From NCBI GenBank assembly GCA_037138595.1, contig JBAXIB010000003.1:1-64000 (forward strand): DNA of 64,000 nt, read 5' to 3'. This stretch comes from UBA4742 sp037138595. GTDB taxonomy: Bacteria > Actinomycetota > Acidimicrobiia > Acidimicrobiales > Acidimicrobilacustridaceae. Positions 52,901 to 61,413 of the stretch are shown in pieces; the stretch's first letter is position 1; each line of letters opens with the position of its first letter. Below the pieces are notes generated by a model that was given only the letters and a program-made list of their open reading frames with translations, was not told where the DNA came from and did no database searches. A program made the translations under genes and the position numbers.

Positions 52901-53434
52901 TATGACCTCTACTGTCAGATGGTTACTGAAGCTGTTGCGGATTTGAAGGGCGAACCGCTGCGGGAGCCAGCCGAGATCAAACTCGAATTTCCCCTCGATG
53001 CCAACCTCGCGATTGATTACGTGGGCAAAGAAGAATTACGACTCGAGGCCTATCGTCGTCTCGCGGCGGTGACTACGGATGCCGAGATAGCTGACATACG
53101 TTCCGAGTGGGTTGATCGATTCGGTCCGATTCCCGCCGCTGGCGAAGCGTTGCTCCAAGTGGCGCAGTTGCGCGCCGAATGTGTTCGGACCGGTGTTCGT
53201 GAAATCACCGTGGTGAAGGGTCCTGGCTTTGGCGGACCGAGGTACATCGCTCGGATCGCTCCGGTGGCGCTCGCCACCAGCAAAGTGATGCGACTTGACC
53301 GTGTCTATAAAGGAGCGATTTATAAAGAGGACATTGGGCAACTACAGCTGCCGGTGTCGTCCGCTGTCGATTCAGCCAGCATTGTTTTGGCGGCGTTGCA
53401 GGAGCTCATCGTTGACGTTGCGGTCGATTCATGA
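49919..53434 (+). CDS. mfd: Transcription-repair coupling factor
   Basis: This 1171-residue SF2 translocase removes stalled RNA polymerase and recruits UvrA. The UvrB-like N-terminal modules are followed by the CarD-like polymerase-interacting domain (GDYVVHYQHGVARYGG, residue about 503). Then come Walker A VCGDVGFGKTEVAL (about 650), DEEQRFGVSHKE, motif VI QLRGRVGRAGSRAYAYL and the C-terminal TRCF domain. Start ATG 49919 or 49928; longer open frame to 49832 lacks family similarity. The PPIase gene follows after 15 bases. Confidence 0.96.
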   Translation: MRLMTTPLHALPALLHDEPGLTQVLGKTNTVLAVPEPGRAIVVAALARLSSRQPIVVAVPTSSDADRLVHDVGAFLGADEVELFPAWETLPFERVSPGIEVMGRRLRTIWHLRQSGRVDSAERGRGAPRVIVAPIRALVQRLGPHVEDVEPIIVGHGDRLDPSVLVSDLVGAGYRREDLVEHRGEVAIRGSIVDVFPSTSDVPIRIDLWGDEVDRLTEFSVSDQRSTIDRAEVELFPCRELLPTEEVRARAEALIGIQPWGREQWERLSQGHTFDGMESWLPWIAPDQRTLLDLLDSSSQVLLVDPRRMRDRASDIIAEEADLAATLAVTWGAVPSGEGSSGTRNEANGFPSLHLPFEQLLARTQASAWTITTAPEGPDVATVGASGWPPVVGDGSALVSQLTGLLSGGYRVVVAADGAGTAARLAALLSDGGVYLALDEAGSQRDLTQPGGTVVVQPLERGFLLPSIKLAVLAESDITGRRRSHRVARPRKREAQGFFDDLKPGDYVVHYQHGVARYGGMVKRSIGGVERDYLLLEYRGDDRLYVPSDQIDAVRHHTGSDSPTLSRMGGGEWQKAKAKVRSAVAEIAQELVVLYQTRIHTSGHAFAPDTPWQRELEESFPFEPTPDQKTAIDDVKQDMESPVPMDRLVCGDVGFGKTEVALRAVFKAVQDGKQAAILVPTTLLAQQHFQTFSDRFAGYPIRVEVLSRFLTSAQARKVVSAVATGEVDVVIGTHRLLSDDIVFKDLGLLVVDEEQRFGVSHKESIKQIRADVDVLTLTATPIPRTLEMSLTGIRDLTLLNTPPADRQPILTYVGDYDERAVAEAIRRELLRDGQVFFVHNRVQDIDKVASEINELVPEARIAIAHGQMDEGSLEQVVLDFWEGEYDVLVCTTIIESGIDMPTVNTLVVDRADLLGLGQMHQLRGRVGRAGSRAYAYLFVPPDRSLSEQAYERLKTIGEATELGSGYKIAMRDLEIRGAGNLLGTGQSGHIAAVGYDLYCQMVTEAVADLKGEPLREPAEIKLEFPLDANLAIDYVGKEELRLEAYRRLAAVTTDAEIADIRSEWVDRFGPIPAAGEALLQVAQLRAECVRTGVREITVVKGPGFGGPRYIARIAPVALATSKVMRLDRVYKGAIYKEDIGQLQLPVSSAVDSASIVLAALQELIVDVAVDS

Positions 53435-53449
53435 TCCCGCAGGGCTTCC

Positions 53450-54772
53450 GTGAGCCTCAATTCGCATGGTGACTGGCTCACGAACTCGTGGTTCTCTAGG
53501 CTGGCGAATCTCGTGACTCGCCTTCGATCGACCTCATCGCTGCTGTTCATAACTGTTCTCATCGCTGGAAGCGCCCTTGGCCTCTCTGCGTGTTCGGCCA
53601 AGGCCGGCGGTAACGCCATCGTGGTCAATGGCGATGCCTTGAGTAACAAAGACTTTCAGGCTCGACTTCAAGCAATCCAGTCCAATGCGGCATACAGCAA
53701 ACGCGCGTTTACTGATTCGTCAGGCCAGGCAATCGTGTTGGGGGACAGTCCTGGCAATTACAGCACTGACTTCACCACACAGGTTCTCAATCAGCAGGTG
53801 AGTTTCGATCTCGCGAAAGCCGAAGTCATCAAGCGCGGCCTCACCGTTACCGAAGATGACAAAGCCCAGGCGCAGCAGTTGCTGGCGAGTGACCTGACTA
53901 GCGCACCTGCTACTTCATCGAATGCGGCACCAGTTGACGACGGATCGGGGCAAAAGACGCTCGATGATCTCGGGGTGTTCAAGAACACCTTGATCGAAGG
54001 TGTCGCAAATATTTTGGCAATTCAAGGCGCGATCACCGATGACCTCTCAACCGACACGGCATTACGAACCGCCTACGACGCCGCCGGCGATACCTACAAG
54101 AACCAAGCGTGTGTCAGCGGCCTGTTATTGGTCGCCGGTCAAGGTCCGACTCAGGATCAGACGACTGGAGCGATCGTCCCGCCGCCGGCGAGTGACTATC
54201 CCGCTGCATTGGTACGAGCCAACGCGCTAGGAGCCAAGTTGAAGGCCGGTAGCGACGTCGCGACCCTCGGTACTGAATCAGATAATGACAAGATCGGGGT
54301 GAAGGCTGGCGATCTTGGTTGTGCGCCACTCGGGACGTACGCCACGAAACTCCCTGAACTCGATGCCGCAGTCACCTCCCAACCGATCGGCGTGGCGAGC
54401 AAGCCCATCAAAACTGATTATGGGTACTTTGTAATTATCGTTCGCAGTCGCGGCGATCTCTCGTTTGATGATGCAAAAGTTCAGCTTCAAGCTGGCGTCA
54501 AAAGTGCCGTCCGCAAAGCATTCCAAGACTGGATTTCTCAAGCGGCCAAAGATGCCGATGTCACCGTTGATCCGCAATACGGATCATGGGATCACGAGCA
54601 GGGCACGGTGGTACCGCCGTCGGGCAGCACGTCAACGTCATCGTCAGTTGCATCTGATTCGAACAGTGGCGGAGCAACGTTGACCCCAGAGCAACTTCAG
54701 CAACTGACCGGCGGTGGTGCCGCTGATCCATCGGCCGATCCGTCGGCACCGGTTGTAACTGCTGCGCCGTAG
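53450..54772 (+). CDS. Lipoprotein with SurA/PpiC-type peptidyl-prolyl isomerase fold
   Basis: This 440-residue protein has a TM-like signal ending in the lipobox LSAC (about residues 45-48). Next is a SurA-N helical chaperone region (VVNGDALSNKDFQARLQAI), then a parvulin-like domain with DLGCAPLGTYATKLPELDAAV and TDYGYFVIIVRSRG. The last 60 residues are Ser/Thr/Ala/Pro-rich. It probably folds exported proteins at the outer membrane face. It lies between mfd and mazG, where actinobacteria often have lipoprotein genes. Start GTG 53450. Confidence 0.82.
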   Translation: MSLNSHGDWLTNSWFSRLANLVTRLRSTSSLLFITVLIAGSALGLSACSAKAGGNAIVVNGDALSNKDFQARLQAIQSNAAYSKRAFTDSSGQAIVLGDSPGNYSTDFTTQVLNQQVSFDLAKAEVIKRGLTVTEDDKAQAQQLLASDLTSAPATSSNAAPVDDGSGQKTLDDLGVFKNTLIEGVANILAIQGAITDDLSTDTALRTAYDAAGDTYKNQACVSGLLLVAGQGPTQDQTTGAIVPPPASDYPAALVRANALGAKLKAGSDVATLGTESDNDKIGVKAGDLGCAPLGTYATKLPELDAAVTSQPIGVASKPIKTDYGYFVIIVRSRGDLSFDDAKVQLQAGVKSAVRKAFQDWISQAAKDADVTVDPQYGSWDHEQGTVVPPSGSTSTSSSVASDSNSGGATLTPEQLQQLTGGGAADPSADPSAPVVTAAP

Positions 54773-54780
54773 CTTCGTTC

Positions 54781-56106
54781 ATGGCTGCTCGGATTGTCGT
54801 CGTCGGCTTGGGGCCAGCTGGTCCTGATTTGGTCACCGCGGGGACACTTGACCACTTGGCCAACGCCGATCGAGTCGTGCTGCGAACGACTCGGCACCCG
54901 GCTGCATCAGTAGCGGATGGTGCTGATTCGTTTGATGACATCTACGAATCTGAGCGTTCACTTGATGCGGTGTACCAAAAAATCGTCGACGCCTTGCTGT
55001 CGATTGCACAAATCATGGAATCGGGCGTGCTGGTCTATGGCGTGCCGGGATCGCCAGTGGTGGCTGAACACACCGTTGAGCTATTGCTCGAAGCTGTCGC
55101 CGCCACCGAGGTCGTCGTTGAGCTTGTTCCCGCGCTGTCCTTTCTGGATCTGGCTTGGGTTCGCTTAGGGATCGATCCAGTCGCTACGTCGGTTCGAGTC
55201 GTAGACGGCCAGCGGATCGCAATCGAAGCTGCCGGCGAGCGAGGGCCGTTGTTAATTGCCCAATGCGACTCTCGTGCAGTGCTGTCGGATGTGAAGTTGA
55301 CCATTGATGCCGGAATCGATCCATCGATGGCAGACGACGCTCGGGTGGTTGTGCTGCAGCGCCTTGGGCTTCCGGACGAGTCGATTACCAGCGTTCCCTG
55401 GGTGGATATCGATCGTGTCATCGATGCTGATCACCTGACTTCGCTCTACATACCCTCGTTGGTCGCGCCAATTGCCGCTGAGGTTCAGCGGTTTGTTGAG
55501 TTGGTGGCGACATTGCGGGCCGAGTGTCCATGGGATCGTGAGCAAACTCACGAATCGCTTCGTAGGCATCTGCTTGAAGAGACCTACGAGGTTCTCGAAG
55601 CAATCGACCTTCTTGATGTCGAACAGGGTTTGGGATACGACCATCTCGAAGAGGAGCTGGGCGATCTGTTGTTTCAGATCGTGTTCCACGCAACGCTCGC
55701 GACCGAGGCAGGGCAATTCACTCTCGCCGACGTCGCGAAGAATGTTGATAACAAATTACGCAGTCGACATCCGCATGTCTTTGGCGATGTTGAGGCCGAG
55801 TCAACAGACGAGGTCCTTGCAAACTGGGAGCAGCTGAAGAAAGTCGAAAAGGGCCGCACAAGCGTGTTCGAGGGAATTCCCGATGCGTTACCGGCCCTGC
55901 TGTTCGCCTTGAAGGTGCAGAAAAAAGCGGCCACGCTGAACGTGGACGACCAACTCGAGTTCCAAACCGAAGGCGACTCGGTAGGAGACGCGATCTTTGC
56001 TCTTGTCGATCGGGCGCGGCGTGCGGGAATCGATCCAGAAGCAGCTCTGCGATCGACCACGATCGCTTTCCGTGACCAGGTTGCTGGCATTGAACAACAG
56101 CGCTAG
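54781..56106 (+). CDS. mazG: Tetrapyrrole-methylase/MazG NTP pyrophosphohydrolase fusion (YabN-like)
   Basis: This 441-residue protein joins two domains. Residues 1-220 are a tetrapyrrole (corrin/porphyrin) methylase fold with VVVGLGPAGPDLVTAGT and VYGVPGSPVVAEHTVE. Residues 240-440 are MazG: ECPWDREQTHESLRRHLLEETYEVLEAI, then YDHLEEELGDLLFQIVFHA, with the Mg-binding EExxE and ExxD. The C-terminal half should cleave non-canonical NTPs to NMP and PPi. The methylase half lacks an obvious role, as in Bacillus YabN. Confidence 0.93.
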   Translation: MAARIVVVGLGPAGPDLVTAGTLDHLANADRVVLRTTRHPAASVADGADSFDDIYESERSLDAVYQKIVDALLSIAQIMESGVLVYGVPGSPVVAEHTVELLLEAVAATEVVVELVPALSFLDLAWVRLGIDPVATSVRVVDGQRIAIEAAGERGPLLIAQCDSRAVLSDVKLTIDAGIDPSMADDARVVVLQRLGLPDESITSVPWVDIDRVIDADHLTSLYIPSLVAPIAAEVQRFVELVATLRAECPWDREQTHESLRRHLLEETYEVLEAIDLLDVEQGLGYDHLEEELGDLLFQIVFHATLATEAGQFTLADVAKNVDNKLRSRHPHVFGDVEAESTDEVLANWEQLKKVEKGRTSVFEGIPDALPALLFALKVQKKAATLNVDDQLEFQTEGDSVGDAIFALVDRARRAGIDPEAALRSTTIAFRDQVAGIEQQR

Positions 56107-56114
56107 CGCGCCGA

Positions 56115-56585
56115 CTAATCAGTTGTCGTCGGCAACGTGGTGTGAGCGCGCTTCGCCTCGATCCATGCTTTGACCATCGGAGCGAACGTGGCTGGGTTAT
56201 AAACGTCTTCCTCGTATGAGAAGCGTCCATCGCCGGCATATTTCAGGATGGTGATATTGGATGCCTCGTAGATTCCGCCGTCGCCCGGGTCATCGAATCG
56301 GTTCTCGATCTCACAAATCCACCAGCCACGGTCCTCGTCACAGACGCACCAATTATGTGGGAACTGTTTCATCTCCGTCATCGGCCATTGGCTCATAGTC
56401 GATGCAATCCACTCAGCAATTTCAGCTCGTCCGTGGAACGTGCCGTAGAGATGTTCGTAATACTCGGCGTCTTTAGTGAAACGATCAGCCCAGATGGACC
56501 AATCGCCGGTCTGACCCGAGCGGGTGGCGGCTTCAATGAAACCGTCGTGGGCTTCTTGCAGTTCTTGTCGCGTCCAAGTGCCCAC
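56115..56585 (-). CDS. SnoaL/NTF2-like protein
   Basis: This 156-residue cone-shaped NTF2 fold starts with WTRQELQEAHDGFIEA, then DWSIWADRFTKDAEYYEHLYGTFHGRAEIAEWI, the usual SnoaL pattern. Such proteins can be isomerases, cyclases or hydratases on steroid-like substrates, which suits the neighbouring acyl-CoA cluster. It is the last gene of the minus-strand operon. GTG 56585 has AGAGGA upstream. Confidence 0.8.
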   Translation of the reverse strand: MGTWTRQELQEAHDGFIEAATRSGQTGDWSIWADRFTKDAEYYEHLYGTFHGRAEIAEWIASTMSQWPMTEMKQFPHNWCVCDEDRGWWICEIENRFDDPGDGGIYEASNITILKYAGDGRFSYEEDVYNPATFAPMVKAWIEAKRAHTTLPTTTD

Positions 56586-56651
56586 TCGATGGTCCTCTCG
56601 CTTATTGGGAAAGCTGTATGGCTGAATCTTCGGTGCAACGGCGCCGGGTGG

Positions 56652-57770
56652 TTAGGAATCGAGGACGCTTGCGGCAACGAGATCTTCGAGACGGCGACTA
56701 TCGCCCCAAGTATTTTGTAATTGCTTGGCTCGACGAAAATAGAGCTGAATGTCGTACTCGACCGTGAAGCCGACGCCCCCGAAAATTTGCTGAGCCATCG
56801 CGGTGACATCCCGATAGGTTTGGCAGGCAAAGAGCTTGGCCATGGGGGCTAGTTGATCGACCGACCGACCTTCCGAACGGGCCCATGCCGCTTGGTGAAC
56901 CAGCAATGTGGCGCCATCAACTGCAGTTTTAGCGTTCGCCATGTCGTGGGCCAGGGCCTGAAATGCTCCGAGTGGCTTGTCGAATTGTTCCCGGTCTTTG
57001 CTGTACTGAACAGTGATGTCGAGCGCGTATTGAGCGCCGCCAACGGCTTGGGCAGCCAGCAAAATGGTGGCGTCGTTCATCATGTGGCTCCACGTTGCCC
57101 ATCCAGAACCGACTGCCCCGATGCGGTCATCTGAGCTGACTCGTACGTTGGACATAGTCATCGCGTATTGCGTATCGGAAGCAATGGTGAGTTGCTGCTC
57201 AAGGGTGATACCTGCAGCATCTCGATCGACGAGGAAAAGGTCCACGACGTCGCCGTCACGAGCTAAGACGATGAACTTCTGCGCCGCGCTTGCAAAAGGA
57301 ACATGCCACTTCGTTCCGTTGAGCGTGTAGCTGGAGCCATCTGACTTCGCGGTCGATTGCACCCCAACGGGTCCGAACCCGTTGCCAGGTTCAAGCCAGG
57401 CTGGTACGACGATGAGTTCACCGTTGGCGATATCCGGCAGCAGCGTTTGCTTTTGTTGGTCCGATCCGGCTGCAACTAACACTCCACCGCACGCAACTGC
57501 GCTGGCGAAGTGGGGTGACGGTGCCAGCGAACGCCCGAATTCCTCATAGACAATCGCGGACTCCAGCAAGCTCATTTCACTGCCGCCGAACGCGGTGGGC
57601 AATGTGAGGCCGATGAGGTCGAGCGCTGCGAGTTGGTCCCAAAAACCGGCGGAGTAGCCGACTGGGTCATCTTCGAGTTTGCGCACTTCGTCGAGCGATG
57701 AGAAGTCGGCACAGACTCCACGCACCATCTCTCGCAACATGTCTTGTTCTTCGCTGAAATCCAGATCCAT
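56652..57770 (-). CDS. Acyl-CoA dehydrogenase, FadE28-like small subunit
   Basis: This 372-residue flavoprotein-fold enzyme has the ACAD N-terminal helices (LDFSEEQDMLREMV), the LGLTLPTAFGGSEMS loop and helix bundle AQQIFGGVGFTVEYDIQLYFRRAK. It lacks the usual C-terminal G-SEI-R motif, which the 406-residue partner in this cluster retains. This fits a heteromeric ACAD with unlike subunits, as in mycobacterial FadE28-FadE29. AGGAG lies 5 bases before ATG 57770. Confidence 0.87.
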   Translation of the reverse strand: MDLDFSEEQDMLREMVRGVCADFSSLDEVRKLEDDPVGYSAGFWDQLAALDLIGLTLPTAFGGSEMSLLESAIVYEEFGRSLAPSPHFASAVACGGVLVAAGSDQQKQTLLPDIANGELIVVPAWLEPGNGFGPVGVQSTAKSDGSSYTLNGTKWHVPFASAAQKFIVLARDGDVVDLFLVDRDAAGITLEQQLTIASDTQYAMTMSNVRVSSDDRIGAVGSGWATWSHMMNDATILLAAQAVGGAQYALDITVQYSKDREQFDKPLGAFQALAHDMANAKTAVDGATLLVHQAAWARSEGRSVDQLAPMAKLFACQTYRDVTAMAQQIFGGVGFTVEYDIQLYFRRAKQLQNTWGDSRRLEDLVAASVLDS

Positions 57771-57802
57771 CGAGGCTCCTGTGCGGGTTTGATCGGTGAG
57801 TA

Positions 57803-58291
57803 TTACGGGGTCCATTGGTCGCCGGTGCGGCGCCAAGGGTTGTCGTTAACACTGGTAGGTAGCGCGACTCGTACGGTGCAGTCAGTCTTGAGTTGATCGT
57901 TCACGCTGAGCGAGACCATGAGTTCAGTCCAACCGCAACCGGTCTCATCGATGGCGATAGCGGTAACGTTCGCGTTGAGCACCATGGTGTCGCGGGGAAA
58001 TACCGAACCTTTCATACGGAAGGTCATTCGACCGAGTCGACCCATAGGGCCGGTCCAGTCGGTTACGTATCGTTCAAACCATGCGGCTTGATTCGGGGTA
58101 TTGAGAAAGATGTCCTGAGTACCGTTGCGATTTACGGCGAAGTCATAGTCGTGATGCATGGGACGCCAGTCGCGGGCAGCTAGCGCGCCGAGCACGATGG
58201 TGGAAGCAGTCACGTCGTAGCTAAGGGTAGGAAGTGCATCGCCAATTGCGACGTCTGCTATGACGCGATTAGCGATTGGTGTGTCGCTCAT
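57803..58291 (-). CDS. MaoC-fold enoyl-CoA hydratase subunit (ChsH1/ChsH2-like)
   Basis: This 162-residue hotdog protein has the hydratase motif ARDWRPMHHDYDFA, with the Asp/His pair seen in R-specific enoyl-CoA hydratases, and FLNTPNQAAWFERYVTDW. Its partner encoded directly upstream lacks that motif, so both together probably form a heteromeric hydratase like ChsH1-ChsH2. GAGGAG is 5 bases before ATG 58291, which overlaps the previous gene by 4 bases. Confidence 0.87.
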   Translation of the reverse strand: MSDTPIANRVIADVAIGDALPTLSYDVTASTIVLGALAARDWRPMHHDYDFAVNRNGTQDIFLNTPNQAAWFERYVTDWTGPMGRLGRMTFRMKGSVFPRDTMVLNANVTAIAIDETGCGWTELMVSLSVNDQLKTDCTVRVALPTSVNDNPWRRTGDQWTP

Positions 58292-58854
58292 GCTGGCTCC
58301 TCTCGGCGATATCCGAAGCCGGTGTAACTCTCGACACCGACAAGTTCATCGCGTTGATTGTGGTACTCAACATCGATCACCCAGAAACGACCCGACCCAA
58401 GCTTCGTGGTCTTTGGCCCGGTCACTGATCGAAGGATCTGATGGGTTCGGAGGCGATCTCCAGGTCGGACGGGTTCGTAAAACACGATGGTGTTGTCGCT
58501 CATCACTGCTTCGGGTAGATCGAAGCGTTGCTTGAGATCGAAGTGCACCTGCAAGGGGAGTGCCACATCAGTGCGCCCAGGAGCCCAGTTGTGGGGGCGA
58601 AACCACACCGACAACATCGTGGGCGGCGCGATGGGGCCGTCGGTTATTTGGTCGGCGACAGCGATATCCCAGAACAATGGATTCGCATTTTCCACCGACG
58701 AACAACTGGTCCAGATGTAACCTTGTTCGACGGGGAAGTCGCCAGCGACTTCGTATTGGATCGCTCCGATGAGCGCGACGACATCATCGGGAACTTCCGG
58801 CATTTCGGGATTCGATCCGTGCTCAGTTTCGTCGCGGTTTTCAGCAGTAGTCAT
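58288..58854 (-). CDS. MaoC-like dehydratase N-terminal (FAS1-like) subunit
   Basis: This 188-residue protein is the non-catalytic hotdog half: YIWTSCSSVENANPLFWD, APPTMLSVWF and FYEPVRPGDRLRTHQILRSV, then VDVEYHNQRDELVG. It corresponds to the MaoC_dehydrat_N family. The start overlaps the CaiB stop (ATGA) and the stop overlaps the next start, so the three genes are coupled. Confidence 0.87.
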   Translation of the reverse strand: MTTAENRDETEHGSNPEMPEVPDDVVALIGAIQYEVAGDFPVEQGYIWTSCSSVENANPLFWDIAVADQITDGPIAPPTMLSVWFRPHNWAPGRTDVALPLQVHFDLKQRFDLPEAVMSDNTIVFYEPVRPGDRLRTHQILRSVTGPKTTKLGSGRFWVIDVEYHNQRDELVGVESYTGFGYRREEPA

Positions 58855-60017
58855 GCGACTATGCCCTCGTTTCGCATTTGGATGATTTCGTCAGTGCTGA
58901 GGCCCGCTGCCTCAAGTACTTCGTCGGTGTCGGTATTCGCACTGGATCGCACCTGAAACTCGTGACGGGCGGTGTCCGTTCCAGCGAGGACTGTTCCGAG
59001 CTGTCGAAATGGTCCTTCCGTTTCGTGAATGGCGATTCCGATCAGTCCGCGTGCAGCGACGTGGGCATCATCGACGAGTTCGGGGACCGAATACACCGGA
59101 CCAACACATGTATTTTGCGATGCAAGTTCATGGACCCACTCGTCGCGGGTTTGACGAAGAAATGTTGTCCTGAACGAGGCACGAATCTCATCTTGTACGG
59201 CGTCATCGAGTTGGTGGTTGGCCCACTCGTCGCAGTTGAGTAGGCGGCAAAGGTTTGCAAAGAAAGCGGGCTCGATCGCCCCAACGGTTACCCATTTTCC
59301 ATCGCCGCATCGGTAGGTGTCGTAGCAGGCGTATCGACCCGTCAAGATGTAATGGCCGGGCCCAGGCACAGTACCGGTTGCTAGGTACTCATCGATATAG
59401 AGCGACATCAACGACAAGACTCCGTCGGCGATCGACACGTCGAGAAACGAGCCTTCGCCGGTGTTGGATCGCCGCACTAGCGCGGCCATGATCGCCATGG
59501 CCGCCTGCATTCCACCGGCGGCAGCATCGGCGACTGTTGCCCCGGGTAGGGGTGGCTTATCACCGACCGCTCGCTCGCTGCAGTCGAGATAGCCGCCCAT
59601 GCCGAGGTAGTTGATGTCGTGCCCGGCCCACTGTGAGGCCGGCCCATTTTGGCCGTAGCCACTGGTGGAGCAGTAAATGATCTTGGGGTTGACGGCGCTG
59701 ACGTCGTTGAATCCGATGCCGAGGCGATCGACGACACCGGGGCGAAAGCTTTCCAACACCACATCGGCAGAAGTTGCGAGTCGTAAGAAGGTGGCTTTAC
59801 CGACCGGAGTCTTGAGATCAAGACGAATTTTCTTCATGTCACGCTGACCGCTATAGGCATAAAACGGTGGCTCGATCTGTACTGCTCCCGATTTGGCAAC
59901 CGCGCCAATCTTGATCACCGTTGCGCCGTAATCACTCAACATGCGCGACGCGCGAGCAGCTGGACCGACGGTCGCGAAGTCGAGCACGGTGACACCGCCA
60001 AGCGCGGGAGTGCTCAT
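58851..60017 (-). CDS. CoA transferase family III protein, AMACR-like
   Basis: This 388-residue protein resembles AMACR more than formyl-CoA transferase. GHDINYLGMGG keeps the racemase His, VADAAAGGM the Asp, and GAIEPAFF the Glu. It may epimerise a branched acyl-CoA or transfer CoA. The genes on both sides belong to beta-oxidation. Start ATG 60017 has AGGA about 9 bases upstream. Confidence 0.88.
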   Translation of the reverse strand: MSTPALGGVTVLDFATVGPAARASRMLSDYGATVIKIGAVAKSGAVQIEPPFYAYSGQRDMKKIRLDLKTPVGKATFLRLATSADVVLESFRPGVVDRLGIGFNDVSAVNPKIIYCSTSGYGQNGPASQWAGHDINYLGMGGYLDCSERAVGDKPPLPGATVADAAAGGMQAAMAIMAALVRRSNTGEGSFLDVSIADGVLSLMSLYIDEYLATGTVPGPGHYILTGRYACYDTYRCGDGKWVTVGAIEPAFFANLCRLLNCDEWANHQLDDAVQDEIRASFRTTFLRQTRDEWVHELASQNTCVGPVYSVPELVDDAHVAARGLIGIAIHETEGPFRQLGTVLAGTDTARHEFQVRSSANTDTDEVLEAAGLSTDEIIQMRNEGIVA

Positions 60018-60098
60018 CGATAAACATCCTGCGCTTCGATCGGCTTAGCGATTGGGTTAGCGATCCTGACAAGTGCGCTCACAGCAAGTGACGTCGAA

Positions 60099-61319
60099 TC
60101 AAAAGTTCTTGGGAAGGCCGAGGCCGCGTCGAGCGATGATGTTGCGTTGAATCTCCGATGAGCCACCGCCGATTGTGTCAATGACGGTGTATCGGTAGGT
60201 CGATTCGGAGCGGCCCTTCATCGGGGCGTCCTCGGTGCGAACCCGCAGCTGTCCGCCTGGTCCGGCGATGTCCATTGCGGCGTTGGCGAGTCTGACGGAG
60301 AACTCGGTCGCGAACAACTTGTATTCGGAGGACTCGACTGTCGGTGGCGGCGCTGGATTTCCCGTTTCGCGAGCAATCTTTTCGCCTTTGACCGAAGCAG
60401 CGACCACCTTGAGGCCCATGACTTGCGCAATGGCGGCATCGGTATGAAGTCGAGCGATTTGGGCCCGGACGACTGGGTCATCCTTCAACGGCACCCCATC
60501 GCGGATTTCGGTTCGGACGTAATCGGTGAGTAGGTCAAGGCGCTGTTTGATGGGTGAGAACGTGAACATGGTGAAGCGTTCAATATCGAGGGCCTGACTG
60601 ATGTATTGAAATCCTTTGTTCACCTCGCCAACGACGAATTCGTCAGGAACGAACACGTTGTCAATGAACACTTCGTTGGTGCGCTCGTCACCCATGGTCC
60701 AAATACCACGAATTTCCACATTCGGATGGTCCAGCGGGACGAGCATCAACGTGATGCCTTTGTGTTTTTCGTTTGGGTCGGTGCGGGTGCCAACCCAGTA
60801 CCACTCGGCGAAGTGGGCTGAGGTGGTCCACGTTTTTTGCCCATTGAGAAGCCAACCCGTTTTGCCATCTTCAGTGTGGCGTTCGGCTTTGAGTTTCATG
60901 GATGCTGCATCGGATCCGGCATTAGGTTCGCTGTAGCCGACCGCGAATTCGACGTCATTTTCAAGAATCATCGGCAGAAACATCTCTTTGAGAAAATCGC
61001 TGCCATGAGCGATCAAGGTCTTGCCGATAATTCCGACGCCTTTGCCTATTTGGGGGCCACCTCGGCCAGCGAGATTCTCGTTGAGGAGGTATTCGTAAAC
61101 TCCGTCGCCCTCTTGTCCGCCATATTCGGTTGGCCAAGTCATGCCGAGCCAGCCCTTGTGGCCAAGATTCTTCATGAAAGCGCGGCGCTTTGGTGTGTCG
61201 ACGATCTGAGCCATGTTCTCGCGAGTTACATCAAAGACATCAGGGTCATCGTTGGCATCGAGAAAGGCTTCGACTTCGTCAAGAAATTCGAGCTGTTCGG
61301 GTGTGAACTCAAAATCCAT
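60099..61319 (-). CDS. Acyl-CoA dehydrogenase, FadE29-like large subunit
   Basis: This 406-residue enzyme has the full FAD-type ACAD layout: FTPEQLEFLDEVEAFLD, VGYSEPNAGSDAASM, GWLLNGQKTWTTSAH, and the C-terminal GGGSSEIQRNIIARRGLGLP. It starts behind AAGGAG (ATG 61319). A TATACT -10 and a perfect palindrome lie just upstream, so this gene probably heads a regulated transcript including the next six genes. Confidence 0.93.
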   Translation of the reverse strand: MDFEFTPEQLEFLDEVEAFLDANDDPDVFDVTRENMAQIVDTPKRRAFMKNLGHKGWLGMTWPTEYGGQEGDGVYEYLLNENLAGRGGPQIGKGVGIIGKTLIAHGSDFLKEMFLPMILENDVEFAVGYSEPNAGSDAASMKLKAERHTEDGKTGWLLNGQKTWTTSAHFAEWYWVGTRTDPNEKHKGITLMLVPLDHPNVEIRGIWTMGDERTNEVFIDNVFVPDEFVVGEVNKGFQYISQALDIERFTMFTFSPIKQRLDLLTDYVRTEIRDGVPLKDDPVVRAQIARLHTDAAIAQVMGLKVVAASVKGEKIARETGNPAPPPTVESSEYKLFATEFSVRLANAAMDIAGPGGQLRVRTEDAPMKGRSESTYRYTVIDTIGGGSSEIQRNIIARRGLGLPKNF

Positions 61320-61348
61320 CAGGACTCCTTGCAGTCAGCGGCGCGATG

Positions 61349-61369
61349 TTTCTGACGGGGCGTCAGAAA
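61349..61369. promoter_or_regulatory. Palindromic operator TTTCTGACG-GGG-CGTCAGAAA
   Basis: The 9-bp arms are perfectly complementary with a 3-base spacer. The site sits immediately after a TATACT -10 element (minus strand, 61370-61376 area) and 29 bases before ATG 61319, so a bound protein would cover the transcription start. The core CTGACG-N3-CGTCAG recurs at 62691-62705. Confidence 0.65.
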
Positions 61370-61413
61370 GTATAGGGCGTCTGATCTGGACGGTCCCGAT
61401 CGGGAGCGTGGCG

